Source: Pelomonas sp963422775
Lineage (GTDB): Bacteria > Pseudomonadota > Gammaproteobacteria > Burkholderiales > Burkholderiaceae_C
DNA length: 64,000 nt
Direction of reading: 5' to 3'
Assembly: GCA_963422775.4 (NCBI GenBank)
Contig: CAUJSJ030000109.1
Location: 40,078-104,077 of the forward strand
Below the pieces are notes generated by a model that saw only the letters and a program-made list of their open reading frames with translations, was not told the DNA's origin and ran no database searches. Shown in pieces: positions 1 to 8,532 of this stretch; position 1 is the first letter of the stretch; each line of letters opens with the position of its first letter. The position numbers were made by a program, and so were the translations under genes.

Positions 1-16
1 GCCCAGCGGATCCTGC

Positions 17-1246
17 TCAAGCCGCGATCTCGAAGCTCAGCCCGGCGCGCGCTTGCAGCCGCCGCACCAGGGCCAGGCCCATCGCGCTGCCAGGCGTCCA
101 GACACCCCCCGGCGTCGCTTCGCGGCCGACGTCCCGAGTCAGGCACAGCGCCGCCTCGCTGATGAGCTTGCAGGTCGAACCATAGCCAGGGTCGCGGTCG
201 CCCTTGACGTTGGCGCGCAGCATGTCGCCACGGGCCGACTTGCCGGTGAACCAAAGTTCGTAGTGACCGGCCTCACGCGCGGCCTTGTCCGGGCCTTCGC
301 CGGGCTTGGACAGCACAAAGCGGCGCAGGAAGGCGCGCGTGATGCCAATGCCCAGGGCCAGGTTCGTCAACTTGGTGAAGCGTGCAATGGCATGAGCCTT
401 CTTTCGGCCTTTGTCGGCCTGGCCGTGGCGGCCGGCCAGCATCTTCTCGCTGTAGATGAAGTCGGTACCCCAGGGGTGGCCGCGCAGCGCATTGCTGCGG
501 TGCACGTTCTTGGTGTTGATGGTGGCCATGAGGAAGGGCGCGGTCCAGCGGTCGGCCCAGTCATCGAAGTCCACGCCCTGGCCGCCGGGCTGGCGCGGCC
601 CCTTGAAGCCCGGCGTCAGCGCGAACGGGTTGGCCATGACCTTGATGAGGCCGGGTTCGCGGCGCACGGCCTCGATGGTCTCCATCATGCTGGCCAGCGT
701 GCCGCCCGAGGCCGTGCCCTTCACGCGGGCGACGCGGCCGCGCACCTCGGGCAGCGGCGCGCCAAAGCGCTTCTGAGCCTCGGCCTGCAGATAGACGACG
801 CCGAGGTCGAAGGGGATGGAATCGAAGCCGCAGGAGAAGACGATGCGCGCACCGCTCTTCTCGGCCAGCGGCGTCAGCTTGTCGACCATGCGCGCCATCC
901 ACAGCGGCTCGCCGCAGAGGTCGACATAGTCGGTGCCACCCTGCGCGCAGGCGGTGGCCAACGGCTCGCCGTGCAGTTGATAGGGACCGACGGTGGTGAT
1001 GACGACGCGAGTGCGCGCGACCAGGCCTTGCAGCGCCGCGGCATCCCCCGCATCGGCCTGCAGCAGCGCGACGGAGGGCGGCAGGTGCAGCTCGTCGCGC
1101 ACCTTGGCGAGCTTGTCCAGGCTGCGCCCGGCGATGGCCCAGCGGGCGCCATCGGCGCCGCTGAGGTGCAGGTATTCGGCGACGAGCCGGCCGGTGAAGC
1201 CGGTCGCGCCGAAGACGATCAGGTCGAATTCCCTCTTGCCGTTCAC
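17..1246 (-). CDS. Saccharopine dehydrogenase-like NAD(P)-binding oxidoreductase
   Basis: A 409-residue protein with an N-terminal Rossmann fold: FGATGFTGRLVAEYL (residues about 12-26) matches the dinucleotide-binding loop of the saccharopine dehydrogenase NADP-binding family, which includes trans-acting enoyl reductases of mycobacteria. True saccharopine dehydrogenase activity is unlikely from context. The C-terminal half is the variable substrate part and gives no specific clue. The start is GTG at 1246; it overlaps the stop of the upstream acetyltransferase by 4 bp (GTGA), so the two are probably translated together. The substrate is unknown. Family assignment is firm, function is not. Confidence 0.85.
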   Translation of the reverse strand: MNGKREFDLIVFGATGFTGRLVAEYLHLSGADGARWAIAGRSLDKLAKVRDELHLPPSVALLQADAGDAAALQGLVARTRVVITTVGPYQLHGEPLATACAQGGTDYVDLCGEPLWMARMVDKLTPLAEKSGARIVFSCGFDSIPFDLGVVYLQAEAQKRFGAPLPEVRGRVARVKGTASGGTLASMMETIEAVRREPGLIKVMANPFALTPGFKGPRQPGGQGVDFDDWADRWTAPFLMATINTKNVHRSNALRGHPWGTDFIYSEKMLAGRHGQADKGRKKAHAIARFTKLTNLALGIGITRAFLRRFVLSKPGEGPDKAAREAGHYELWFTGKSARGDMLRANVKGDRDPGYGSTCKLISEAALCLTRDVGREATPGGVWTPGSAMGLALVRRLQARAGLSFEIAA

Positions 1247-1788
1247 GGGGCCTTGCCTTTCATCGCCAGCCAGTCGCCACGCAGCAGCGACAGCGCATGG
1301 CAGTCCACGTATTCACCCGCCACGAAGACGATGCCACGCTGGATGCCCTCGTGCTTGAAGCCGCACTTCTCGGCCACGCGCCGCGACGCGTGGTTGTGCA
1401 CCGACATGCCGCAGGACAGGCGGTTCACCGGCCAGTTCTCGAACAGATAGTCCACCAGCAGCGCGGCCGCCTCGCTGGCCAGCCCCTGGCCGCGCATCGA
1501 GATGTCGGCCAGCGTCCAGCCGATCTCGCGCGCCGTCGTGTAACGGGCCGCGGCGAAGTGCACCACGTCGCCAATGACGCTGCCGTCCAGCAGGTGACAG
1601 ATCAGCAGGCGCTCGGCGTCCTCGTTGGCGAAGCCGTTGTCCTGCCAGCGCTTGTCGACGGCGTGCGGCGTCATCATGCGTGAGCCCAGGAAAGGGCCGC
1701 GCACCTGCGGGTCGCCTACTGAGCGCTTGAGCCACGGCAGGTCGTCCTCGGTCACGTAGCGCAGGCCGACGCGTTGTCCTCTCAGCAT
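1243..1788 (-). CDS. GNAT family N-acetyltransferase (RimJ/RimL type)
   Basis: A 181-residue single-domain acetyltransferase that moves an acetyl group from acetyl-CoA to an amine on a protein or small molecule. The N-terminus (LRGQRVGLRYVTEDDLPWL) and the acetyl-CoA-binding segment near MRGQGLASEAAALLVDYLF, followed by NRLSCGMSVHNHASRRVAEKCGF, are typical of the RimJ/RimL subgroup. ATG at 1788 has AAGGATCC upstream as a ribosome site. It is the first gene of a two-gene operon with the overlapping oxidoreductase. The acceptor is unknown. Confidence 0.88.
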   Translation of the reverse strand: MLRGQRVGLRYVTEDDLPWLKRSVGDPQVRGPFLGSRMMTPHAVDKRWQDNGFANEDAERLLICHLLDGSVIGDVVHFAAARYTTAREIGWTLADISMRGQGLASEAAALLVDYLFENWPVNRLSCGMSVHNHASRRVAEKCGFKHEGIQRGIVFVAGEYVDCHALSLLRGDWLAMKGKAP

Positions 1789-1806
1789 GGTCTGGATCCT
1801 TGAACG

Positions 1807-1829
1807 AAAAAGCCCGGCCGGAGCCGGGC
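1807..1829 (-). terminator. Rho-independent terminator after the acyl-CoA reductase gene
   Basis: Read on the minus strand, GCCCGGC (1829-1823) and GCCGGGC (1818-1812) pair around a 4-base loop and are followed by a run of five T. It lies 20 bp past the stop of the minus-strand reductase gene and separates it from the acetyltransferase operon. Confidence 0.8.
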
Positions 1830-1848
1830 CTGAGTCGAGTGTCGCGTT

Positions 1849-3843
1849 TTAGAAGTGGATGCCGCGCATCATCTGCTGCATCGCGATGGCTTCGGGCGAC
1901 AGCCCCGACTTGCCCGACTTGTCGCCCTTGGCGGCCGAGCTGTCGGGGAACATGCGGAAGGTCGTGTTCATGACGATCTGCGCGATGCGCGGTGCAGCGG
2001 CGTGCAGCATCTCGCCCGAGATGCCCAGGCGCGTGGCGATGCGCACCGGCTTGTTGATGCAGGCCTGCGCAATCATGTCGCCGGCCTCCTCGGGCGCCAG
2101 CGTCGGCACGTTCTTGTAGATCGCCGTGGGGGCAATCATCGGCGTGCGCACCAGCGGCATGTTGATGGTCGTGAAGGTCACGCCGGTGTCGGCGAACTCG
2201 CTGGAGGCGCAGCGCGTCCAGGCGTCCAGCGCGGCCTTGCTGGCGACGTAGGCGCTGAAGCGCGGCGCATTCGTCAGCACGCCGATGGAGCTGATGTTGA
2301 CGACATGGCCCTTCTTCTTGGCCACCATGCCGGGCAGCAGGCCCATGGTCACGCGCAGGCAGCCGAAGTAGTTCAGGTCCATCGTGCGCTGGAAGTCGTG
2401 GAAGCGGTCGTAGCTGCTCTCGATGGCGCGGCGGATGGAGCGTCCGGCGTTGTTGATGAGGAAGTCCACCCCGCCGAACTCGTCGTTGCACCACTGGATC
2501 AGCCCGGCGCAGCCGGCCTCGTCGGCGATGTCGCAGGCGAAGGCGTGGATCTGGGCGCCCTTGCCCGCCTTCTCCTTGATCTCGGCCACGGCCTCGTCGA
2601 GCTTGACCTGGTCACGTGCGCAGATCAGCGTGATCGCGCCGGCCTCGGCGAACTTGATGGCGGCGGCCAGGCCGATGCCAGATGACCCCCCGGTCACCAG
2701 CACGACCTTGCCGCCGGTCGCGCCGCGCAGGCTGCGGTCGATGAACAGGGCCGGGTCGAGATGACGCTCCCAGTAGTCCCACAGCCGCCAGGCGTAGTCG
2801 TTCAGGTCGGGGCAGGCGATGCCCGAGCCCTTGAGCGCGGCCTCGGTGTCGCGGCAGTCGAAGCGGGTCGGGTAGTTGATGAAGGTGAACATATCCTCGG
2901 GAATGCCGAGGTCCTTCATCACCGCGTTCTTGATGCGACGCACCGGCGCCAGCGCCATCAGGCCCTTCTTCACGCTCTTGGGGATGAAGCCCATCAGCGC
3001 CGCGTTGATGAACAGGTTCATCTTGGGCGCGTGGGCGGCCTTGCTGAAGATGTCCAGCACGTCGCCGACCCGGTAGCCCTTGGGATCGACCAGGTGGTAG
3101 CAGCCGTTGCCCTTCTCGACCTTGTGCGAGATGTGGTCCAGCGCGTCGACGACGAAGTCCACCGGCACGATGTTGATGCGGCCGCCCTCCAGGCCCACGC
3201 TGGGCAGCCACGGCGGCAGGATCTGGCGCATGCGCTGGATCAGCTTGAAGAAGTAGTAGGGCCCGTCGATCTTGTCCATCTCGCCGGTCGTGGAATCACC
3301 GACGACCAGCGCGGGGCGGTACACCGTCCAGGGCTTCTTGCACTCCTTGCGCACGAGCTTCTCGCTCTCGTGCTTGGTCATGAAGTAGGGATGATCAAGC
3401 CCTTCCGCCTCCTCGAACATGTCCTCCCGGAACACGCCTTCGTACAGGCCCGCGGCGGCGATGGAGCTGACGTGATGCACATGACCCGCGTCGATGGCCT
3501 GAGCGAACTCGACCATGCTGCGCGTGCCCTCGATGTTCACGGCGATCTGCGACTCCTCGTCGGCACCGAGGTCGTAGACCGCGGCCAGGTGATAGAGGTG
3601 GTCGATCTGGCCCTTGAGGCTCTTGATGACGTCGCTGGCCACGCCGAGCTTCTTGCTCGTCAGGTCACCGAAGACGGGGATCGCGCGGGTCTTGCTGACG
3701 CCCCAGTAGGCAAGCAGGTCGGGCAGCTTGGCCGCACTCTCCTCGCGCATCAGGAAGTGGACCGTGCTGCCGCGGCGGGCCAGCAGCTTCTTGACGAGTC
3801 GCTTGCCGATGAAGCCTGTGGCGCCGGTGACGAAATACTGCAT
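1849..3843 (-). CDS. Two-domain SDR fatty acyl-CoA reductase (Marinobacter FAR-like)
   Basis: A 664-residue protein made of two short-chain dehydrogenase domains. Domain 1 (residues about 1-365) starts MQYFVTGATGFIGKRLV, an extended-SDR NAD(P) loop, with the active-site pair YFMTK. Domain 2 (about 375-630) has TGGSSGIG, the NNAG motif and the active-site YVASK. From memory, this architecture, length and many blocks (GRINIVPVDFVVDALDHI, FINYPTRFD, SSIGVLTNAPRFSAYV) match the Marinobacter reductase that turns long-chain acyl-CoA or acyl-ACP into fatty alcohol through the aldehyde. The open frame continues upstream, but the start at 3843 has AGGAGA in front and the extension is antisense to the phasin gene. 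It diverges from phasin and patatin genes. Substrate length is not readable. Confidence 0.82.
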   Translation of the reverse strand: MQYFVTGATGFIGKRLVKKLLARRGSTVHFLMREESAAKLPDLLAYWGVSKTRAIPVFGDLTSKKLGVASDVIKSLKGQIDHLYHLAAVYDLGADEESQIAVNIEGTRSMVEFAQAIDAGHVHHVSSIAAAGLYEGVFREDMFEEAEGLDHPYFMTKHESEKLVRKECKKPWTVYRPALVVGDSTTGEMDKIDGPYYFFKLIQRMRQILPPWLPSVGLEGGRINIVPVDFVVDALDHISHKVEKGNGCYHLVDPKGYRVGDVLDIFSKAAHAPKMNLFINAALMGFIPKSVKKGLMALAPVRRIKNAVMKDLGIPEDMFTFINYPTRFDCRDTEAALKGSGIACPDLNDYAWRLWDYWERHLDPALFIDRSLRGATGGKVVLVTGGSSGIGLAAAIKFAEAGAITLICARDQVKLDEAVAEIKEKAGKGAQIHAFACDIADEAGCAGLIQWCNDEFGGVDFLINNAGRSIRRAIESSYDRFHDFQRTMDLNYFGCLRVTMGLLPGMVAKKKGHVVNISSIGVLTNAPRFSAYVASKAALDAWTRCASSEFADTGVTFTTINMPLVRTPMIAPTAIYKNVPTLAPEEAGDMIAQACINKPVRIATRLGISGEMLHAAAPRIAQIVMNTTFRMFPDSSAAKGDKSGKSGLSPEAIAMQQMMRGIHF

Positions 3844-4050
3844 GCGGGTCTCCTGCTTATGGGTTTGAAGGCGGGTCTCGCCTGATTCTTCACCAGGGTT
3901 CAACGTACCCCGCTGGGCACTTTCCCCAGGAAATGAACAGTCCCATCGTAGAGCGCACTCACTAGGAATGGCCGTGTCGATGCGGGATGCCGCCGCTAAA
4001 GTGCCATCAGCCCTTTCAACAATCTGCGCAAACTCGCAAGGACACCCAAC

Positions 4051-4776
4051 ATGGTCAAGAAGCTCCAGAAGATGGCTGACAAGAAGAAGGCAGCCGCCAC
4101 CGCCGGCTTCCCGGCCGGCCTGCTCGACAGCGCGATGGCACACAACGTCAAGGACAGCGCCCAGCAGATCTGGGCCGCCGGTCTGGCTTCCTTCTCCAAG
4201 GCCCAGGGCGAAGGCAGCAAGGTTTTCGAGGCCCTCGTTTCGGAAGGACTCAAATTGCAGAAGAAGACCCAATCCGCCGCCGAGGAAAAGCTCAGTGCCG
4301 TGGCCAGCAAGGTCAGCGGCATGGCCGGTGACGTCGGCTCCAAGGCCGGCCAGCACTGGGACAAGCTCGAAAGCATCTTCGAAGCCCGCGTCGCCAAGGC
4401 GCTGAAGGCGCTGAACGTGCCGTCCGCCGGTGACGTCGACAGCCTGATCAAGCGCATCGACGCGCTGGCCGTGTCGGCCGGCCTGAAGAAGGCTGCGCCC
4501 GCCAAGGCCGTGAAGACGGCCAAGAAGGCCGTCGTCAAGAAGGCTGCCGCCGTGAAGACCGCCGTCGCCAAGAAGGCACCGGCCGCCAAGAAGGCCGTGG
4601 CCAAGGCCGCCGCGCCCGTGAAGGCCGCCGTCAAGACCGTGGCCAAGAAGGCAGCCCCTGCTGCCAAGAAGGCGGCCGCGACGCCGGCGAAGAAGGCCGC
4701 TCCGGCCAAGAAGGCGCCCGCCGCCAAGAAGACTGCCGCAGCACCGGCCGCCGCTGAGCCGGCAGCTCAAGCCTAA
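4051..4776 (+). CDS. PhaF-type phasin with lysine-alanine-rich C-terminal tail
   Basis: A 241-residue protein. Residues about 25-135 are an amphipathic helical phasin domain (LLDSAMAHNVKDSAQQIWAAGL near its start) that coats polyhydroxyalkanoate granules. Residues about 140-230 are a low-complexity histone H1-like tail built from AAKK/AVKK units, as in PhaF proteins that bind both granules and DNA and so help distribute granules at cell division. It is followed after 22 bp by a patatin-type lipase gene and diverges from a fatty acyl-CoA reductase gene, giving a storage-lipid neighbourhood. No PHA synthase gene is present in the window. Confidence 0.88.
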   Translation: MVKKLQKMADKKKAAATAGFPAGLLDSAMAHNVKDSAQQIWAAGLASFSKAQGEGSKVFEALVSEGLKLQKKTQSAAEEKLSAVASKVSGMAGDVGSKAGQHWDKLESIFEARVAKALKALNVPSAGDVDSLIKRIDALAVSAGLKKAAPAKAVKTAKKAVVKKAAAVKTAVAKKAPAAKKAVAKAAAPVKAAVKTVAKKAAPAAKKAAATPAKKAAPAKKAPAAKKTAAAPAAAEPAAQA

Positions 4777-4798
4777 GCAAAACTAGCTCTCTCCCACC

Positions 4799-5911
4799 AT
4801 GAGCCAACCGAAGATCGGTTTGGCCCTGGCAGGCGGAGGCCCACTGGGCGCCATCTATGAAGTTGGCGCCCTTTGTGCTTTGGAGGAGGCCGTCGACGGC
4901 CTGGACTTCACCGCCTGCGACGGCTACATCGGCGTCAGCGCCGGCGGCTTCATCGCCGCCGGCCTGGCCAACGGCATGACGCCGCGCCAACTCTGCGCCG
5001 CCTTCATCGAGAACACCGCGGAAGCGCCGGATCGCTTCGACCCCGCCGAGCTGCTGCAACCGGCCTGGACCGAGTTCGGCGAACGCCTGCGCCTGCTGCC
5101 CGGCCTGCTGGCCGACGCTGCGCGCGAGGTGCTGCTGGAGGGCCGCTCGGTGCTGGGCGCCGTCGAGCGCCTGGGCCGCGTGCTGCCCACCGGCCTGCTC
5201 AGCAGCGAGCGCTTCGGCGAGGCGCTGCAGCGCGTCTTTGCCCTGCCCGGCCGCAGCAACGACTTCCGCCAACTGCGCCACCGCCTCGTGCTGGTGGCCA
5301 CCGACCTGGACAGCGGCGAGGCCATCCCCTTCGGCGCCGAGGGCTGGGACCATGTGCCCATCTCCCAGGCCGTGCAGGCCAGCGCGGCGCTGCCGGGCCT
5401 GTTCCCGCCGGTCGAGATCGACGGCCGGCACTACGTGGACGGCGCACTCAAGAAAACGCTGCACGCCTCCGTGCTGCTGGACCGCGGCCTGGACCTGCTG
5501 ATCTGCCTGAACCCGCTGGTGCCCTACGAGAGTGACCGCCGCTCCACCGCGCGCGAGGACCGCTCGCGCCGCGCCAGGAAGCTCGCCAGCAAGCTGGGCC
5601 GCCCGGCTGTGCGCGCGCTGCAGCCGCGCATCCACCGTCTGGTGGACGGCGGCCTGCCGCTGGTGCTGTCACAGACCTTCCGCTCGCTGATCCACTCGCG
5701 CCTGGCGCTGGGCCTCAAGGGCTACGAGCTGACGCATCCGCAGACCGACATCCTGCTGTTCGAGCCCGACCCGCGCGATGCCGAACTCTTCCTGGCCAAC
5801 ACCTTCAGCTACAGCCAGCGCCGCCACCTCGCCGAGCACGCCTACCAGGCCACGCGCGAGCTGCTGCGCGAGCGCGCCGCGGTGCTCAAGCCGCAGTTCG
5901 AGCGCGGCTGA
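4799..5911 (+). CDS. Patatin-like phospholipase
   Basis: A 370-residue patatin-fold acyl hydrolase. The glycine-rich oxyanion loop is AGGGPLGAIYEVGAL (about residues 11-25), the nucleophile elbow is GVSAGG (about 43-48), and the catalytic aspartate is in VDGALKK (about 212-218), so the Ser-Asp dyad is intact. It would release fatty acids from phospholipids or neutral lipids at a membrane or granule surface. There is no signal peptide. It follows the phasin gene by 22 bp, with no clear ribosome site in the gap. The final residues QFERG may have been altered: the homology of the next, truncated gene begins directly at this stop codon. Confidence 0.88.
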   Translation: MSQPKIGLALAGGGPLGAIYEVGALCALEEAVDGLDFTACDGYIGVSAGGFIAAGLANGMTPRQLCAAFIENTAEAPDRFDPAELLQPAWTEFGERLRLLPGLLADAAREVLLEGRSVLGAVERLGRVLPTGLLSSERFGEALQRVFALPGRSNDFRQLRHRLVLVATDLDSGEAIPFGAEGWDHVPISQAVQASAALPGLFPPVEIDGRHYVDGALKKTLHASVLLDRGLDLLICLNPLVPYESDRRSTAREDRSRRARKLASKLGRPAVRALQPRIHRLVDGGLPLVLSQTFRSLIHSRLALGLKGYELTHPQTDILLFEPDPRDAELFLANTFSYSQRRHLAEHAYQATRELLRERAAVLKPQFERG

Positions 5912-6381
5912 CGCGCACCCGTGTGGGCCTGGTCATCCAGGCCTCGCTGACCCACCCCGAGATGGTCGAGGCGCTGGGCCACAACGTGCCGCGCGTGCTG
6001 ATGCTGGTGTTCGGCAGCGGTTGCGCGCTGGCGGCGCTGGCCGGTGTCATCGGCGGCATCACCTTCGTGACCGAGCCCAACATGGCCATCATCGTGGGAT
6101 CCATCATCTTCGTGGTGGTGGTGGTGGGCGGCATCGGCTCGCTGGCGGGTGCCTTCGTCGGCTCGCTGGTCATCGGCCTGCTGCAGACGCTGCCGTTGAC
6201 CGTCGATGGATCGCTCGCCTCCCTGCTGACGTCCATGGGCATGACGGTCACGCCGTCCACCCCGGGCTACCCGGTCCTGCGCCTGGCGCTGAAGGACGTG
6301 GCGCAGATCCTGCCGTACCTGCTGATGGTGTTGATCCTGATCTTCCGGCCCAAGGGCCTGCTGGGCACGCGAGAAGACTGA
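5911..6381 (+). pseudogene. 5'-truncated LivH-type branched-chain amino acid ABC permease
   Basis: About 155 codons matching only the C-terminal half of a LivH-family permease: the cytoplasmic coupling region (TRTRVGLVIQASLTHPEMVE, with homology starting at about 5908), then helices with IIFVVVVVGGIGSLAGAFVG and a terminal FRPKGLLGTRED. Family members run about 290-340 residues, so the first half (roughly four to five helices) is missing. The first usable start is GTG at 5923, inside the conserved loop. The frame extends back into the patatin coding region in a different phase, so the gene appears cut exactly at the patatin stop. It may be a genuine deletion or an assembly join. The remaining transporter genes are intact. 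Confidence 0.8.
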
Positions 6382-6385
6382 AGTC

Positions 6386-7753
6386 ATGAAGCCCCCACGT
6401 TCACTTCGCTCACTTCCCCCCGAGGGGGCGTCGGCCTCGCTTGGGGCGGCCCGGCGGGAGTCCAAGCCCACCTTCTACGAGTTCAAGCCCTACAACGTCG
6501 GACGCTGGATCGTTTGGGGCTTCTTCGCGCTCATCCTCATCGTCGCCCCGCGCATCTGGACCACGGGCCTGGCGCAGACCATGCTCACGCAGATGGGCAT
6601 CGGTGTCATCGCCTGCCTGGCCTACAACATCCTGCTGGGTCAGGGCGGCATGCTCAGCTTCGGGCACGCCGTTTACAGCGGCATGGGGGCGTTCCTGGCC
6701 ATCCACACGCTGAACATGGCCAGCCACGGCACCTGGAACATCCCGGTCAGCCTGATCCCACTCGTCGGCGGCGCGGCCGGTCTGGTGTTCGCCGCGCTGC
6801 TGGGCTATGTGTCGACGAAGAAGGCCGGCACGCCCTTCGCGATGATCACGCTGGGCATCGGCGAGCTGGTGTTCGCGTTGGCGCTGATGCTGCCCGAGTT
6901 CTCGGGCGGCGAGGGCGGCGTGTCCAGCAATCGCGTCATCGGCAAGCCGCTGATGGGCATCAGCTTCGGGCCGCAGATCCAGGTCTACTACCTCGTCGCC
7001 GCCTACTGCTTCATCTGCACCGCCGCGATGTTCGCGCTGACGCGCACGCCACTGGGCCGCATGCTCAACGCCGTGCGCGACAACCCCGAGCGCGTCGAGT
7101 TCATCGGCTACGACACGCACTGGGTACGCTTCATGGCCTTCACGATCTCGGGCTTCTTCGCCGGCATCGCGGGTGGCCTGGGCGCCATCAACACCGAGAT
7201 CGTCAACGGCGAGGTGCTGCATGCGTCGCGGTCGGGGGCCTATCTGCTCTTCACCTTCCTGGGCGGCGCCACCTTCTTCTTCGGGCCCGTCATCGGCGCC
7301 GTGCTGATGGTGTTTGCCGGCGTGCTGCTGTCGGAGCTGACGAGCGCCTGGCTGCTCTACCTGGGCCTGGTCTTCCTCTTCATGGTGATGTACGCGCCCG
7401 GCGGCGTGGCCAGCCTGATCCTGATGAACCTGCGCGTGGCGGCCTTCGGCAAGCTCAAGAAGCTCTGGACCTCCTACCTCGCGCTGGCCGGCACCGCGCT
7501 GGCCGCGCTGGTGGGCGCGGCGGCCATGATCGAAATGGTCTACCACCGTCAGTTGAACGAGGCCCTGGGCCCCGAGATGCGCTTCATGGGCGCGACGCTG
7601 AACAGCGCCGGCGTGGATGCCTGGTTCGGTTCGGCGCTGCTGCTGGTCGTTGGCGTCGCGATGTTCGAACTGGTGCGCCGCAGCTACGTGCACGAATGGG
7701 GCGAGATCCAGGAAGACATCGAAAAGGAAATCAAGCGGAGGGAGGCGCTGTGA
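6386..7753 (+). CDS. LivM-type branched-chain amino acid ABC transporter permease
   Basis: A 455-residue inner-membrane permease with about ten hydrophobic segments. YNILLGQGGMLSFGHAVYSG and the loop TPLGRMLNAVRDNPERVEFI are hallmarks of LivM proteins, which pair with LivH to form the translocation channel for branched-chain amino acids or related amides. It is longer than E. coli LivM because of a C-terminal extension with two further helices and a charged tail. The first about 24 residues are encoded by an interspersed repeat (6391-6459), and homology begins near KPYNVGRW. No ATG, GTG or TTG lies between the repeat and that point, so ATG 6386 is kept. It overlaps the next gene by 4 bp (GTGA). 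Confidence 0.88.
   Translation: MKPPRSLRSLPPEGASASLGAARRESKPTFYEFKPYNVGRWIVWGFFALILIVAPRIWTTGLAQTMLTQMGIGVIACLAYNILLGQGGMLSFGHAVYSGMGAFLAIHTLNMASHGTWNIPVSLIPLVGGAAGLVFAALLGYVSTKKAGTPFAMITLGIGELVFALALMLPEFSGGEGGVSSNRVIGKPLMGISFGPQIQVYYLVAAYCFICTAAMFALTRTPLGRMLNAVRDNPERVEFIGYDTHWVRFMAFTISGFFAGIAGGLGAINTEIVNGEVLHASRSGAYLLFTFLGGATFFFGPVIGAVLMVFAGVLLSELTSAWLLYLGLVFLFMVMYAPGGVASLILMNLRVAAFGKLKKLWTSYLALAGTALAALVGAAAMIEMVYHRQLNEALGPEMRFMGATLNSAGVDAWFGSALLLVVGVAMFELVRRSYVHEWGEIQEDIEKEIKRREAL
6391..6459 (+). repeat. Burkholderiales interspersed GC-rich repeat read through as the LivM N-terminus
   Basis: The stretch begins with a run of C, continues through CACTTCGCTCACTT and CCCCCCGAGGGGG, and ends near TTGGGGCGGCCCGGCGG. 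From memory this is the short interspersed repeat found many times between genes in Comamonadaceae and related Burkholderiales. Here it lies just inside the annotated livM start and encodes MKPPRSLRSLPPEGASASLG, a typical mis-annotated N-terminus produced by this element. Confidence 0.6.
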
Positions 7754-8532
7754 GCACGACGACATCTGCCTTCGCGGTCGAGCTGCGCGATGTGCGCAAG
7801 AGCTTCGGCAAGAGCGAGATCATCCGCGGCGCCAACCTGGCCGTGCAGGCCGGCGAGCGCGTGGCCATCATCGGCCCCAACGGCGCGGGCAAGAGCACGC
7901 TGTTCAACCTGATCAGCGGCCGCTTCGCACCGACCTCGGGCCAGATCCATCTGCATGGCCAGCGCATCGATGGCCGCAAGCCTTACGAGATCAACCGGCA
8001 AGGCCTGTCGCGCAGCTTCCAGGTGTCCAACCTGTTCACGCGCCTGAGCGTGTTCGAGAACATCCGTTGCGCCGTGCTGTGGAGCCTGGGCCATCGCTAC
8101 GCGTTCTGGAAGTTCCTGGCGGACCTCGATGACGCCAACGACCGCACCGAGCAGATCCTGGAGATGATCAAGCTCGACAAGAAGCGCGACGTGCTCGCCA
8201 TGAGCCTGACCTACGCCGAGGCGCGGGCGCTGGAGATCGGCATCACCATCGCCGGCGGCGCCAGCGTCATCCTGCTGGACGAGCCCACGGCGGGCATGAG
8301 CAAGAGCGAGACCAAGCGCTTCATCCAGCTGATCCGCGAGGTGACGGTGGGCAAGACGCTGCTGACCGTGGAGCACGACATGGGTGTGGTGTTCGGCCTG
8401 GCCGACAAGATCGCCGTGCTGGTTTATGGCGAGGTCATTGCCTTCGACGTGCCGGACGCGGTGCGTGCGAATGCACGCGTGCAGGAGGCCTACCTGGGCT
8501 CGGTACTGGCTGAAACCCAGGCGGCGGCATGA
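7750..8532 (+). CDS. LivG-type branched-chain amino acid ABC transporter ATP-binding protein
   Basis: A 260-residue ATPase subunit. Walker A is GPNGAGKST (about residues 38-46), Walker B is VILLDEP (about 174-180) and the switch region contains VEHDMGVVF. The signature motif is the degenerate LTYAEARALE, as is usual for LivG, where LSYGEQR-like forms replace LSGGQ. The start is GTG at 7750, overlapping the permease stop (GTGA); the open frame continues upstream within livM but that part has no homology. It overlaps the partner ATPase gene by 4 bp. Together they energise the LivH/LivM channel. Confidence 0.92.
   Translation: MSTTTSAFAVELRDVRKSFGKSEIIRGANLAVQAGERVAIIGPNGAGKSTLFNLISGRFAPTSGQIHLHGQRIDGRKPYEINRQGLSRSFQVSNLFTRLSVFENIRCAVLWSLGHRYAFWKFLADLDDANDRTEQILEMIKLDKKRDVLAMSLTYAEARALEIGITIAGGASVILLDEPTAGMSKSETKRFIQLIREVTVGKTLLTVEHDMGVVFGLADKIAVLVYGEVIAFDVPDAVRANARVQEAYLGSVLAETQAAA

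Noticed and set aside
3844..4770. N-terminal extension of about 309 codons in front of the acyl-CoA reductase
   Set aside because: It is Gly/Leu-rich and antisense to the phasin gene; the reductase homology and ribosome site place the start at 3843.
5778..6389. 203-codon plus-strand frame over the patatin-livH junction
   Set aside because: I tested whether it could be a fusion product. It matches neither neighbour and is Arg/Pro/Gly-rich, so it is a shadow.
6514..7749. N-terminal extension of the LivG frame
   Set aside because: It overlaps livM in another phase, and homology to ABC ATPases begins only at GTG 7750.
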